A stretch of 13,980 nt of DNA from an uncultured Eggerthellaceae bacterium (GCA_949450265.1 CASTMW010000034.1:1-13980); one strand, 5' to 3'; positions 1 through 6,694 are shown, counted from the first letter of the stretch. Numbers and translations are program-made. Notes: generated by a model from the sequence alone, not told the origin.

Positions 1-145
1 TGATAGACGCCTTCGAAGAATCCGATTGACGAAGCGCTCTCTCCATCTTTGGGTGTCTTCTTTGATCGCCTTCTTTGGCGCTACCTTCTGAACGACACAG
101 AATCAATATGGATATGGCCAGTTCAGCGCCATTTTCTGACGATTC

Positions 146-160
146 CCCATGATTCATGGG
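146..160. repeat. 15-bp perfect palindrome, possible operator
   Basis: CCCATGA, one T, then TCATGGG: seven perfect base pairs around a single central base. It is followed at once by two ATGCG copies five bases apart (161-165 and 171-175). The size and symmetry suit a site for a dimeric regulator. It lies about 180 bp upstream of the hydrolase start, so its target could be that gene or a divergent gene beyond the left edge. Function is inferred only from symmetry. Confidence 0.35.
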
Positions 161-220
161 ATGCGCCTGCATGCGTGATTTCTTAGCATGGCCCACAGTT
201 GGATCGGATCTTCGGGTGAC

Positions 221-253
221 CCTTCAAGCAGCTCCCTTCGAGTGCATTGAAGG
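221..253 (+). other. Long hairpin in the hydrolase leader
   Basis: CCTTCAA (221-227) pairs with TTGAAGG (247-253), GCA (228-230) with TGC (243-245), and CTC (232-234) with GAG (240-242). Only G231 and A246 are bulged, and the loop is five bases, giving 13 base pairs in 33 nt. No T-run follows, so it is not an intrinsic terminator. If the hydrolase mRNA starts upstream, this would be a stable 5'-UTR structure about 85 nt before the start codon. Confidence 0.4.
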
Positions 254-339
254 CGCTCACGTTCGCCAGATGCGGGACAGCGAACAGGGTCCGGGCAAAT
301 GTCTGGTCCAACGCAAGAGAGAGGACGAAAGGAGAGAAC

Positions 340-1422
340 ATGTCTGGAACGGTCTTAGGCGGAGGTGCCATGTCGCGCCGAGATATGCTCAAGTTCGCCG
401 GCGCAGCCACGGCGGTAGCAGCTGGCGCAACGTTGATCGGGTGCTCGCAGGCTGGTGCCGAGCCCGCCAAGGACACATCCTTGGCTGCTGGCGGCGTTGC
501 GACCACCACGCTGGCCGAAGCGACCAGCCAGAACGTGATGAAGGTGGAAACGAGCGTTCCTTCTATCAACCTGACCGAAGGGCTCGTCTACAAGCAGGTC
601 CTTCCTGGGGGCACGCAGCTTCACGTGGATATGTTGGTTCCTAGTGGGCAAAAGGACGAGACTTTCCCCTTGATCGTCTACATCAATGGCGGCGGATTCA
701 CTGGATCGCAGCCGTCGCGCAGCATCACGCAGCGCATGGCGTTCGCGCAGGCCGGTTACGTGGTAGCGTCCATCCAGCATCGCGTTGTGCCTACGGCGCG
801 CTTCCCAGAGCCGGTAGAAGACGTGAAGGCCGCCGTGCGGTGGCTGCGCGCTCATGCAGCCGAGTTCAGCATCGACCCGACCCGCGTGGGCACTGTAGGA
901 AGCTCAGCAGGCGGTTACTTCGCCACTATGTTGGGTGTAACGGGCGATGTAAAGGAATTCGACGTAGGCGAAAATACCAACGAGAGCTCAGCGGTGAACG
1001 CGGTCATCGACCTGTATGGCGTGTCCGACCTAACGATCATCGGCGCCGATCTGCCCGACGGGCTGGAAGAGGGACACAACTCACCAGCCACGACCGAAGC
1101 ACTGCTTGTCAACGGTACGGCATTCGGCGATAACAAGGGAGCTTCGGTGTTCGATACGCCTGAAGCCGCGGCCGAAGCAAGCCCATTCACATACATTGAC
1201 GGTTCTGATCCGGCGTTCCTTATCCTGCACGGCGATAAGGACACGCTCGTGTCACCCGTGGCGTCCATGGAGCTGTTCAAGCGGCTGCAAGATGCCGGTG
1301 TGGAAGCTGAGCGTTACACCATCGAAGGTGCGGGACACGGCGGTCCGATGTTCGACCAGCCTGCCGTGATCGACCTGATGGTGGAGTTCTTGGACAAGCA
1401 CGTGAAGAACGCGAACCAGTAA
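340..1422 (+). CDS. Tat-exported lipoprotein alpha/beta-hydrolase (esterase/lipase-like)
   Basis: A 360-residue serine hydrolase of the alpha/beta-hydrolase fold-3/BD-FAE type, predicted to hydrolyse esters at the outer face of the membrane; its substrate is unknown. The N-terminus carries a twin-arginine motif (SRRDMLKF, residues 12-19), a short hydrophobic stretch and a lipobox LIGC with Cys35, so it looks like a Tat-exported lipoprotein. The catalytic triad can be read as Ser189 in GSSAG (187-191), Asp301 in HGDKD (297-301) and His333 in GAGH (330-333). The oxyanion-loop motif is NGGGF (116-120), with Asn where the family usually has His. ATG 340 was chosen because AAGGAG (329-334) sits 5 nt before it. 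A second ATG at 370, also behind a GGAGG (361-365), would start just before the twin arginines and give the same mature protein. An upstream TTG at 247 has no supporting site and lies in the hairpin. It appears to be a single-gene unit. Confidence 0.9.
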   Translation: MSGTVLGGGAMSRRDMLKFAGAATAVAAGATLIGCSQAGAEPAKDTSLAAGGVATTTLAEATSQNVMKVETSVPSINLTEGLVYKQVLPGGTQLHVDMLVPSGQKDETFPLIVYINGGGFTGSQPSRSITQRMAFAQAGYVVASIQHRVVPTARFPEPVEDVKAAVRWLRAHAAEFSIDPTRVGTVGSSAGGYFATMLGVTGDVKEFDVGENTNESSAVNAVIDLYGVSDLTIIGADLPDGLEEGHNSPATTEALLVNGTAFGDNKGASVFDTPEAAAEASPFTYIDGSDPAFLILHGDKDTLVSPVASMELFKRLQDAGVEAERYTIEGAGHGGPMFDQPAVIDLMVEFLDKHVKNANQ

Positions 1423-1448
1423 TGGATCAGCAATAAAACTGGTAACGA

Positions 1449-1488
1449 GCTGCTGCCGCACTGTCAGCGACGACGCTGCGGCAGTCGC
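1449..1488 (+). other. GC-rich hairpin just after the hydrolase gene
   Basis: CTGCCGCA (1453-1460) pairs with TGCGGCAG (1477-1484). The stem extends by a G-T pair and, past one mismatch, by GC/GC (1449-1450 with 1487-1488). Inside the loop GTC/GAC can pair. There is no T-run after it, so it is a poor terminator by itself; it could protect the mRNA 3' end. The remainder of 1423-1564 shows no gene. Confidence 0.35.
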
Positions 1489-1564
1489 GATCATAACACC
1501 ATAGGGAGGACGGGCGGCCCTTGCTCCGGCCGGTCTATCGAATGAAGCCGTTCCTCTCTCCTTG

Positions 1565-1593
1565 GGGGCTCGCCTGTGCGGCGCGCCCCTTTT
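1565..1593 (+). terminator. Intrinsic terminator downstream of the hydrolase gene
   Basis: GGGGC, T, CGCC, a five-base loop TGTGC, GGCG, C, GCCCC, then TTTT. Nine GC-rich base pairs with one T/C mismatch directly before a short T-run fit a rho-independent terminator on the plus strand. It lies 143 bp after the hydrolase stop and 140 bp before the vapBC promoter, so it separates the two transcription units. Confidence 0.75.
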
Positions 1594-1735
1594 GCCCCCT
1601 TTTGCCCTTTGTCTGGACATGCATGCTCGCCGCCACTGTCATCTGACGCTCTTACCTTCGATTCCCTGGTTGCCCGCCGTGAGCTGTCTCGCACGTATCA
1701 CGATCGTAGTCGCAAATCGTGGCTGCGTTCTGGGG

Positions 1736-1764
1736 TTGCCAAAATCTCAAGCCATACATATACT
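1736..1764 (+). promoter_or_regulatory. Sigma70-type promoter of vapBC
   Basis: TTGCCA (1736-1741, five of six to the -35 consensus), a 17-bp spacer and TATACT (1759-1764, five of six to the -10 consensus). Transcription should start near 1770, leaving a leader of about 22 nt that contains the AGGAGGA ribosome site of vapB. The -10 box lies inside the first copy of a 12-bp tandem repeat. Predicted from sequence only. Confidence 0.65.
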
Positions 1765-1780
1765 TGTTCATATACTTGTT
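1757..1780 (+). repeat. Perfect 12-bp tandem repeat over the vapBC -10 box, possible operator
   Basis: CATATACTTGTT occurs at 1757-1768 and again, without a gap, at 1769-1780. The first copy holds the -10 hexamer and the second covers the expected transcription start. Ribbon-helix-helix antitoxins often repress their own operon by binding repeated sites at the promoter, so this is a natural candidate for the VapB(-VapC) operator. The repeat is seen; binding is inferred. Confidence 0.5.
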
Positions 1781-1792
1781 TAGGAGGACGCT

Positions 1793-2029
1793 ATGGCGCA
1801 GCTCTCTTTGTATATGGACGACACCGCCATGGCTGCGTTACGCGCAGATGCCGAGCAGCTTGGCACATCCATTTCCTCATACGCACGCGAGGTGTTGGAG
1901 CGACGTCACGAAACCGAACGTCAGGGTTGGGTCAATGGGTGGCCACCGGGTTATTTCGATCTTTTTGGAAGCTCCCCTGATTTTCCTGCTAGCATCGACG
2001 TTCCACCTGAGCCTATCGAAGCCTGGTAG
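1793..2029 (+). CDS. vapB: VapB-type antitoxin, ribbon-helix-helix
   Basis: A 78-residue antitoxin expected to bind and neutralise the PIN-domain toxin encoded next to it and to repress the operon. Residues 3-38 read as a ribbon-helix-helix DNA-binding fold: a short strand (QLSLYM), a helix (TAMAALRADAEQLG) and a second helix (SISSYAREVLERR). The C-terminal 35 residues are rich in Pro, Gly and aromatics (PPGYFDLFGS) and look like the flexible part that wraps the toxin. The start is clear: AGGAGGA at 1782-1788 lies 4 nt before ATG 1793. vapC follows 4 bp after its stop. Family assignment rests on the fold pattern plus the vapC neighbour; the exact antitoxin family is less sure. Confidence 0.85.
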   Translation: MAQLSLYMDDTAMAALRADAEQLGTSISSYAREVLERRHETERQGWVNGWPPGYFDLFGSSPDFPASIDVPPEPIEAW

Positions 2030-2033
2030 TTGC

Positions 2034-2441
2034 ATGTATATGCTTGACACCAACATCCTGATCGATTTTCTGCGCGGCACATCGAACTCCATCTATGGCA
2101 AACTGCGCGAAAGCGATGCGCGCCTTTTCAGCGTGTCGAGCATCGTGAAAGCAGAACTGCTGGTAGGCGCTGAGAAAAGTCAGGATCCTGATCAAGAACG
2201 CCTGAGAGTGGAAATGCTGCTGCTCCCTTTTGAACTTGTGCCTTTTGATGCAGCGTGCGCACAGCACTATGGGTGCATTAGAGCTCAACTAGAGCAGGCG
2301 GGCAAAACCATTGGCGCCAACGACTATCTTATTGCTGCCACAGCCTTAGCGCGGGGCGCCGTGCTCGTTACGAACAATGCACGCGAATTTCAAAGAGTTC
2401 CTGGCCTTGCCGTGGAAGAGTGGGCTGAAATCGCACTGTAA
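2034..2441 (+). CDS. vapC: VapC-type PIN-domain ribonuclease toxin
   Basis: A 135-residue type II toxin, predicted to be a magnesium-dependent endoribonuclease; VapC toxins typically cut tRNA or rRNA and halt translation. The PIN acidic residues are visible: Asp5 in LDTNILIDF, Glu41 in KAELLVGA, Asp97 in IGANDYLIAATA, and the LVTNN segment (111-115), where many members have Asp/Asn as the fourth site. The length is normal. The start is ATG 2034 or ATG 2040; both precede the LDTN motif. No Shine-Dalgarno is seen, and the gene begins 4 bp after the vapB stop, so its translation is probably coupled to vapB, which would keep toxin below antitoxin. No clear terminator follows. Confidence 0.92.
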   Translation: MYMLDTNILIDFLRGTSNSIYGKLRESDARLFSVSSIVKAELLVGAEKSQDPDQERLRVEMLLLPFELVPFDAACAQHYGCIRAQLEQAGKTIGANDYLIAATALARGAVLVTNNAREFQRVPGLAVEEWAEIAL

Positions 2442-2641
2442 CTGTGCGATAGATTGAAATGTGACCACACCGCGAGCGCATACCTACCGCCGATGTACCT
2501 TCATTCATTTTTACATAATGTCGTATTTTTGCTTCAAAAAACTTTGCATAATGTAGAATAAATATCAGGAAAAACTTTACATAATGTAGAAATTCTCTCG
2601 TGTTCGCTAAGAAATGGCAGGTAGGACGAGGCACCCAGCAT
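2442..2641. other. AT-rich convergent intergenic gap with repeat array
   Basis: This gap lies between the ends of vapC (plus) and the YgiQ-family gene (minus). About 2500-2600 is strikingly AT-rich against GC-rich surroundings and holds three repeat units described separately. I found no intrinsic terminator for either flanking gene and no credible coding sequence. A minus-strand open frame here reads an 11-residue repeated pattern, which simply mirrors the 33-bp DNA repeat. Confidence 0.6.
2493..2591 (-). repeat. Three 33-bp repeat units each with an ACATTATG half-palindromic core
   Basis: On the minus strand the units run 2591-2559, 2558-2526 and 2525-2493. The first two share TTCTACATTATG, then one changed base, then AAAGTTTTT. 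The third keeps ACATTATGTAAA but is otherwise diverged. The core TACAT-T-ATGTA is a perfect 5+1+5 palindrome in the first unit and has one mismatch in each of the others. The core-to-core distance is exactly 33 bp twice, close to three helical turns, so all three cores would lie on nearly the same face of the DNA. They look like protein-binding sites or a remnant of a repeat region. Function unknown. Confidence 0.6.
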
Positions 2642-4498
2642 CTAGCGCTGCTCGTGCGCTTTCTTCTTATGCTGTATCGGGCTGGTCTTCCGCTGCGTTG
2701 GGCTGGCCTTATGTGGCACCGGGGCAAGAGAAGACATGAGGTCCTCACGCCCGGCGCGGCGCAGAGCCTCACGCACCAGCTTGCGGTTCTTGGGGTTGCG
2801 GTACTGGATGAGCGCGCGCTGCATGGCCTTCTCGTGCGGGTCCTTCGGAACATAGACGGGCTGCATGGTGCGCGGGTCCACGCCGGTGTAGTACATGGCC
2901 GTGGCCATGGATCCGGGCGTGGGATAGAAATCCTGCACCTGTTCGGGGTTGTAGCCCATGTCGCGACAGAACTCTGCCAGCTCTACCGCGCAATCCAGCG
3001 TGCTGCCCGGATGCGAGGACATCAGGTACGGCACAACGTACTGCTCCTTGCCCACGCGCTGGCATTCCGCATCGAAGGCCTGCACGAACTGCTGGTACAT
3101 CTGGTGCGGCGGCTTGCCCATGCAGTTAAGCACCGGCACCGACACATGCTCGGGCGCCACGCGCAGCTGACCGCTCACATGATGCTCCACCAGCTCGCGC
3201 AAGAACGTGGGGTCAGCGTCCAGCATCACGTAGTCGAAGCGGATACCGCTGCGCACGAACACCTTCTTCACGCCAGGCAATGCGCGCAGGCGCCGCAGCA
3301 GCGCCACGTAATCGCTGTGGTCCACCTCCAAGCGCGGGCACGGCTCGGGTGCAAGGCACCGGCGGTTCGCGCATGCGCCCGCTTTCAGCTGCTTGGCGCA
3401 AGCAGGTTGGCGGAAGTTCGCCGTGGGACCGCCCACGTCGTGGATATAGCCCTTGAAGGCCGGGTCCTCCGTCATGGCGCGCGCCTCTTCCACTAGCGAA
3501 TCGTGACTGCGCCCTACCACGATGCGCCCTTGGTGGAACGTCAGCGCGCAGAACGCGCATTCGCCGAAGCACCCGCGGTTGCTGGTCAGCGAGAAGCGCA
3601 CCTCGGAAAGCGCCGGTATGCCACCTTGCGTGTCATAGCTGGGATGCCACGCGCGCGCGAACGGCAGACGATACACCATGTCCAGCTCTTCTTGAGAGAG
3701 CGGTTCAGCAGGCGGGTTCTGCACCACGAACAGCGTGTCGGAATACGGTTCGACCAAGCGCGTGCCCGTGAAGGGGTCGGAATTGGCGTACTGCGTGGCG
3801 AAGGAGCGCGCGAAGGCCAGCTTGTCGGCGCGCAGTTCGTCCCAGCTGGGCAGCAGCTCGTAGTCATAGACATGATCGAGCGAACGTACGCGGCACACCG
3901 TACTGGGGATGTAGGTCAGATCGGTTATGGCCAGCCCCGCATCCAGCGCCTCGGCGATGTCCACGATGGAACGCTCGCCCATACCATAGGACACCAGGTC
4001 GGCCCCTGAATCCAACAGTATGGAGCGCTTCAAGGCATCGGACCAGTAATCGTAGTGCGCTAGCCGCCGCAGCGATGCCTCGATGCCGCCCAGGATGATG
4101 GGCGTGCGCTTGAACGTGCGCCGGATCAGATTGGCGTACACCACCGCCGCATGGTCAGGCCGCTTGCCCATCTGACCGCCGGGGCTGTACGCATCGGTGC
4201 GCCGCCGCCGCTTCGCCACGGTGTAGTGGTTGACCATGGAATCCATGTTGCCTGCCGATACCAAGAAGCCCAAGCGCGGCTCGCCGAACACGGCCACCGA
4301 AGCCGGGTTGCGCCAGTCAGGCTGCGCCACGATGCCCACGCGGAAGCCCTTCGCCTCCAGCAAACGACAGATGATAGCCGCGCCGAACGAAGGATGGTCC
4401 ACGTAGGCATCCCCGCATACGTAGACGAAATCGACCTGGTCCCAGCCGCGCTCGGCCGCTTCTGCGACGGTCAGCGGAAGGAAGGTCGCAGGGCCCAT
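2642..4498 (-). CDS. ygiQ: YgiQ family radical SAM protein
   Basis: A 618-residue radical S-adenosylmethionine enzyme of the YgiQ (UPF0313) family, whose reaction is not established. The cluster-binding motif is Cys310-x3-Cys314-x2-Cys317 in SNRGCFGECAFC. The N-terminal part (residues 20-200) carries the family's conserved blocks, such as VCGDAYVDHPSFG (28-40), LVSAGNMDSMVNHYT (79-93) and LGGIEASLRRLAHYDYW (136-152). A further group of cysteines at 367, 376, 381 and 387 lies after the core; from memory it is also conserved in E. coli YgiQ. GKEQYVVPYLMSSHPG (484-499) and QDFYPTPGS (522-530) are also family-typical. It is shorter than E. coli YgiQ, with a reduced C-terminal region and a basic tail (about 598-618). 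The start codon is 4 bp after the tig stop with no clear ribosome site, which points to translational coupling. No terminator is seen downstream. Confidence 0.93.
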   Translation of the reverse strand: MGPATFLPLTVAEAAERGWDQVDFVYVCGDAYVDHPSFGAAIICRLLEAKGFRVGIVAQPDWRNPASVAVFGEPRLGFLVSAGNMDSMVNHYTVAKRRRRTDAYSPGGQMGKRPDHAAVVYANLIRRTFKRTPIILGGIEASLRRLAHYDYWSDALKRSILLDSGADLVSYGMGERSIVDIAEALDAGLAITDLTYIPSTVCRVRSLDHVYDYELLPSWDELRADKLAFARSFATQYANSDPFTGTRLVEPYSDTLFVVQNPPAEPLSQEELDMVYRLPFARAWHPSYDTQGGIPALSEVRFSLTSNRGCFGECAFCALTFHQGRIVVGRSHDSLVEEARAMTEDPAFKGYIHDVGGPTANFRQPACAKQLKAGACANRRCLAPEPCPRLEVDHSDYVALLRRLRALPGVKKVFVRSGIRFDYVMLDADPTFLRELVEHHVSGQLRVAPEHVSVPVLNCMGKPPHQMYQQFVQAFDAECQRVGKEQYVVPYLMSSHPGSTLDCAVELAEFCRDMGYNPEQVQDFYPTPGSMATAMYYTGVDPRTMQPVYVPKDPHEKAMQRALIQYRNPKNRKLVREALRRAGREDLMSSLAPVPHKASPTQRKTSPIQHKKKAHEQR

Positions 4499-4502
4499 GC
4501 GC

Positions 4503-5831
4503 TTAGGACTGCTCGGCGGACTCGGGTGCCTCTACATACGTGATATCGGCGGTATCCACCAGCCATTTGTTGGCTTTCAGGCGCTCGGCGCTCTCGCGCA
4601 GCGCGAAGCCACGACCGGACTGCTCCACCTGCTGGCGCATGACCTTCGGGTCCATCTGCGGGTTCATGGCCTGGCATGTTTCCAGGATGTCCTCGTCGGT
4701 GATGCTCAGCTTCTCGTGGCGGAAGATGGCATCCAGCGCGAAGCCGATCACCAGCATCTGCCGGATCTGCATCATCAGCAGCATGCTGAACTGCTGCTCG
4801 CCGCCAGCCTCTTCCACGAATTCCTCCCACGTGCGGCCCTGCTGCTGCACCTGCTGGCGGTATTGCGCCACCAGCTGATCGCGCATGGCCTCGTAGGCTT
4901 CATCGGCGATGCTGCCCTGGAACCGCGTGGCGGCCTGCTCGGCAGCCACCTGACGCACTTGCGCGTCGTACTGCTCGCGCCCTTCCATCTCCACCTTGCG
5001 CGCGATATCGGCCCGCAGGCGATCCACGCCATCGTAGATGGGCATGTGCTGCTTCACCCATTTATCGTCGATGGTGGGCACCTCTTCACGCTGGAACTCC
5101 AGCACCGTGACCGTTGCATCCACCTTCTTCGTGATGGGCTTGAAATCGTCGTCGAAATCGGGACCGTCGAAGCTGAACTCCTTCGTTTCGCCCGCCTTCA
5201 TGCCCAGCACCTCGGCTTCGAAGCCTTCCGGCATGTAGCCTTCGCCCGCCGTGTAGGTGCGGCCTTCGGTGGACAGCTGCTTCATCTCTACGCCGTCCTC
5301 GAACGCCTTGATGGCGATCTTGATGTTGTCGCCCTTCTCCACCACGCGATCGGCCGGTGCGTCCGGATCGGCCACGTAGGACTTGTAACGTTCGGCCAGG
5401 TTCTTCAGCTCGGCGTCGATGATCTGGTCGGTCACCTGGAACTTCGGGATGCTGATGCTGACAGGCTCGTACGAGGTCAGCTCGTAGGCGGGCTTGGGCT
5501 CCACCTCCATCTCGAAGGCGAACTCCTGCCCGCGCGCCAGCATGCCGGTAGCCTTGGGCTTGGGCGGATACAGCGGGACCAGGTTCTTCGCATCCAGCGC
5601 CATGGGCACCAGCGCCTCCAGTGCGCCCGGCGCCACGATGGCATCCAGGTCTTTCACGCCCATCTGCTCTTCGGCTGCTTGCGCCGGGGTCTTGCCGGGC
5701 TCGGGCCGCAACCCCATGCTCTGCGCGAACGCGATCTGCGCGGCGTCCATGGCCGCGTCCACTTCGGCGGCGGTGGCCGTGGCCTGCATGAGTATCTTGC
5801 CGTCTTGCTGCTTCTTCTCGGTTACCTTCAT
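4503..5831 (-). CDS. tig: Trigger factor, ribosome-associated chaperone and prolyl isomerase
   Basis: A 442-residue trigger factor, which binds nascent chains at the ribosome exit tunnel near L23. Three regions can be read: an N-terminal ribosome-binding domain (1-115), an FKBP-type peptidyl-prolyl isomerase domain (about 150-248, with VVEKGDNIKIAI and MKAGETKEFSF) and a helical C-terminal chaperone domain (250-435). The docking signature, usually GFRxGKxP, reads GLRPEPGKTP here (40-49): two extra residues between Arg42 and Gly46. The start is ATG 5831, preceded by AGGAG; a longer frame extends upstream but would overlap the predicted promoter. The gene appears to have its own promoter and leads a two-gene unit with the YgiQ-family gene. 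Many bacteria place clpP/clpX after tig; that is not the case here. Confidence 0.93.
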   Translation of the reverse strand: MKVTEKKQQDGKILMQATATAAEVDAAMDAAQIAFAQSMGLRPEPGKTPAQAAEEQMGVKDLDAIVAPGALEALVPMALDAKNLVPLYPPKPKATGMLARGQEFAFEMEVEPKPAYELTSYEPVSISIPKFQVTDQIIDAELKNLAERYKSYVADPDAPADRVVEKGDNIKIAIKAFEDGVEMKQLSTEGRTYTAGEGYMPEGFEAEVLGMKAGETKEFSFDGPDFDDDFKPITKKVDATVTVLEFQREEVPTIDDKWVKQHMPIYDGVDRLRADIARKVEMEGREQYDAQVRQVAAEQAATRFQGSIADEAYEAMRDQLVAQYRQQVQQQGRTWEEFVEEAGGEQQFSMLLMMQIRQMLVIGFALDAIFRHEKLSITDEDILETCQAMNPQMDPKVMRQQVEQSGRGFALRESAERLKANKWLVDTADITYVEAPESAEQS

Positions 5832-5871
5832 GTGCACTCCTGATCCTTGAAACGATGATGGCTTGATGCGC

Positions 5872-5877
5872 ATTGTA
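5872..5877 (-). promoter_or_regulatory. Extended -10 promoter of tig
   Basis: On the minus strand TGGTACAAT gives TACAAT (five of six to the -10 consensus) with the TG of an extended -10 element just upstream. No good -35 box lies at the right distance. Transcription would start near 5865, leaving a leader of about 34 nt with the AGGAG site of tig. Sequence prediction only. Confidence 0.45.
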
Positions 5878-5893
5878 CCAGCATAAGGGCCAG

Positions 5894-5911
5894 AAAAGAG
5901 CGTATGTGCTC
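5894..5911 (-). terminator. Weak hairpin plus T-run after the ABC ATPase gene
   Basis: On the minus strand GAGC, a six-base loop ACATAC, GCTC, then TTTT. The stem is only four pairs (five with a G-T pair), so termination would be weak. It lies 30 bp after the ATPase stop and upstream of the tig promoter, a sensible place to end the exporter transcript. Confidence 0.3.
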
Positions 5912-5940
5912 CGACAAGGACCCTTTTCTCACGCCTGCCA

Positions 5941-6642
5941 CTACCATTCCAGCGTGTCGGCGGAATCGGGCTGAGCGTTCGCGGTAACGGCCGCCACCTG
6001 CCCGCCATGGATGCGTATCACGCGGTCGGCAATGCGCTCGAACGCCTGGTTGTGAGTGATAACCATAACCGTGCGGCCCGTTTCGCGGCATGTCTGCTGC
6101 AACAGGCACAGGATGGCCTTGCCCGTCTCGAAATCAAGCGCGCCCGTAGGCTCGTCGCACAGCAGCAGCTTCGGATTCTTCGCCAACGCGCGCGCAATAG
6201 CCACCCGCTGCTGTTCGCCACCGGATAGCTGCCCCGGGAAGTTCGCCAGCCGATGCCCCAGCCCCACCGCTTCAAGGGCGGTGGCGGCGTCCATGGGATC
6301 CTTGCAGATCTGGCTTGCCAGTTCCACGTTCTCCAGCGCGGTCAGGTTCGCTACCAGGTTGTAGAACTGGAAGACGAAGCCAATGTCGTAGCGCCGGTAG
6401 AACGTGACCTCTTTCGGCGTGTAGTCGCTCACGCGCACCCCATCCAGCACGATGCTGCCCGACGTGACCGTGTCCATGCCGCCGATCATATTCAGCAGCG
6501 TGGTCTTGCCCGAGCCCGACGGCCCGACCACCACCACAAACTCGCCGCGCTCCACCGAGAAATTCATGTCGCGCACCGCGGGCACTTCCACCTCACCCAT
6601 CCGATACGTCTTGCATAGCTCGTTCACTTCCAAGAACGCCAT
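5941..6642 (-). CDS. ABC exporter ATP-binding protein, MacB/LolD type
   Basis: A 233-residue ATPase that would power the FtsX-type permease encoded just upstream. All nucleotide-binding motifs are intact: Walker A GPSGSGKTT (40-48), Q-loop FVFQF (89-93), signature LSGGEQQR (139-146), Walker B LLLCDEPTG (159-167) and switch His197 in ITH. The pattern LVANLTALENVELA (97-109) is typical of the MacB/LolD/FtsE group. ATG 6642 was chosen because MAFLEV begins the conserved domain and GAGGG lies 4 nt before it; an in-frame ATG at 6663 lacks a site. The cargo cannot be told from the sequence. The ATPase follows the permease by 89 bp, a gap that contains a hairpin. Confidence 0.93.
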   Translation of the reverse strand: MAFLEVNELCKTYRMGEVEVPAVRDMNFSVERGEFVVVVGPSGSGKTTLLNMIGGMDTVTSGSIVLDGVRVSDYTPKEVTFYRRYDIGFVFQFYNLVANLTALENVELASQICKDPMDAATALEAVGLGHRLANFPGQLSGGEQQRVAIARALAKNPKLLLCDEPTGALDFETGKAILCLLQQTCRETGRTVMVITHNQAFERIADRVIRIHGGQVAAVTANAQPDSADTLEW

Positions 6643-6669
6643 GGTTCCCTCTTCCTTCTTCATGCATCT

Positions 6670-6694
6670 TGTGCGGCTTTGCGTATCCCGCACA
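6670..6694 (-). other. Hairpin between permease and ATPase genes
   Basis: TGTGCGG (6670-6676) and CCGCACA (6688-6694) form seven perfect base pairs around an 11-nt loop in the 89-bp gap. No T-run follows on the minus strand, so it is not a terminator. It could act as a processing or stabilising structure that changes the relative amounts of the two proteins. That role is inferred. Confidence 0.35.

Larger units (their letters stand above)
1..339. other. Non-coding leader upstream of the hydrolase gene
   Basis: No convincing gene is visible here. One plus-strand frame stays open from about 7 to 183 but has no ATG and does not resemble a known family. On the minus strand an ATG at 46 opens a frame that runs off the left edge (about 15 codons), with no good ribosome binding site; it could be the start of a divergent gene but cannot be judged. 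The stretch contains a 15-bp palindrome (146-160) and a strong hairpin (221-253). I found no -35/-10 pair close to consensus for the hydrolase gene. Confidence 0.6.

Noticed and set aside
1..46. Minus-strand ATG at 46 opening a frame that leaves the window
   Set aside because: Only about 15 codons are visible and there is no good ribosome site; cannot be supported.
1501..1600. Possible small RNA before the 1565-1593 terminator
   Set aside because: No promoter is seen directly upstream and the terminator is adequately explained as the end of the hydrolase transcript.
1719..2033. Upstream extension of the vapC frame
   Set aside because: It runs through vapB in another frame; the PIN domain begins at 2034-2040 and vapB has the ribosome site.
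2510..2591. CRISPR-like array
   Set aside because: Units are only partly conserved, contiguous at 33 bp without distinct spacers, and no cas genes are present.
2368..2853. Minus-strand open frame with an 11-residue repeat (FLHYVKFF-like) after the YgiQ-family gene
   Set aside because: Its repeats are simply the translated 33-bp DNA repeat; the frame overlaps both vapC and the YgiQ-family gene and has no start signal.
2600..3496. Long plus-strand open frame (298 codons)
   Set aside because: It is the antisense shadow of the YgiQ-family gene; His/Arg/Leu-rich composition typical of GC-rich reverse frames.
4497..5843. Plus-strand open frame of 448 codons opposite tig
   Set aside because: Shadow of trigger factor, with repeated Leu/His/Gly and no family resemblance.
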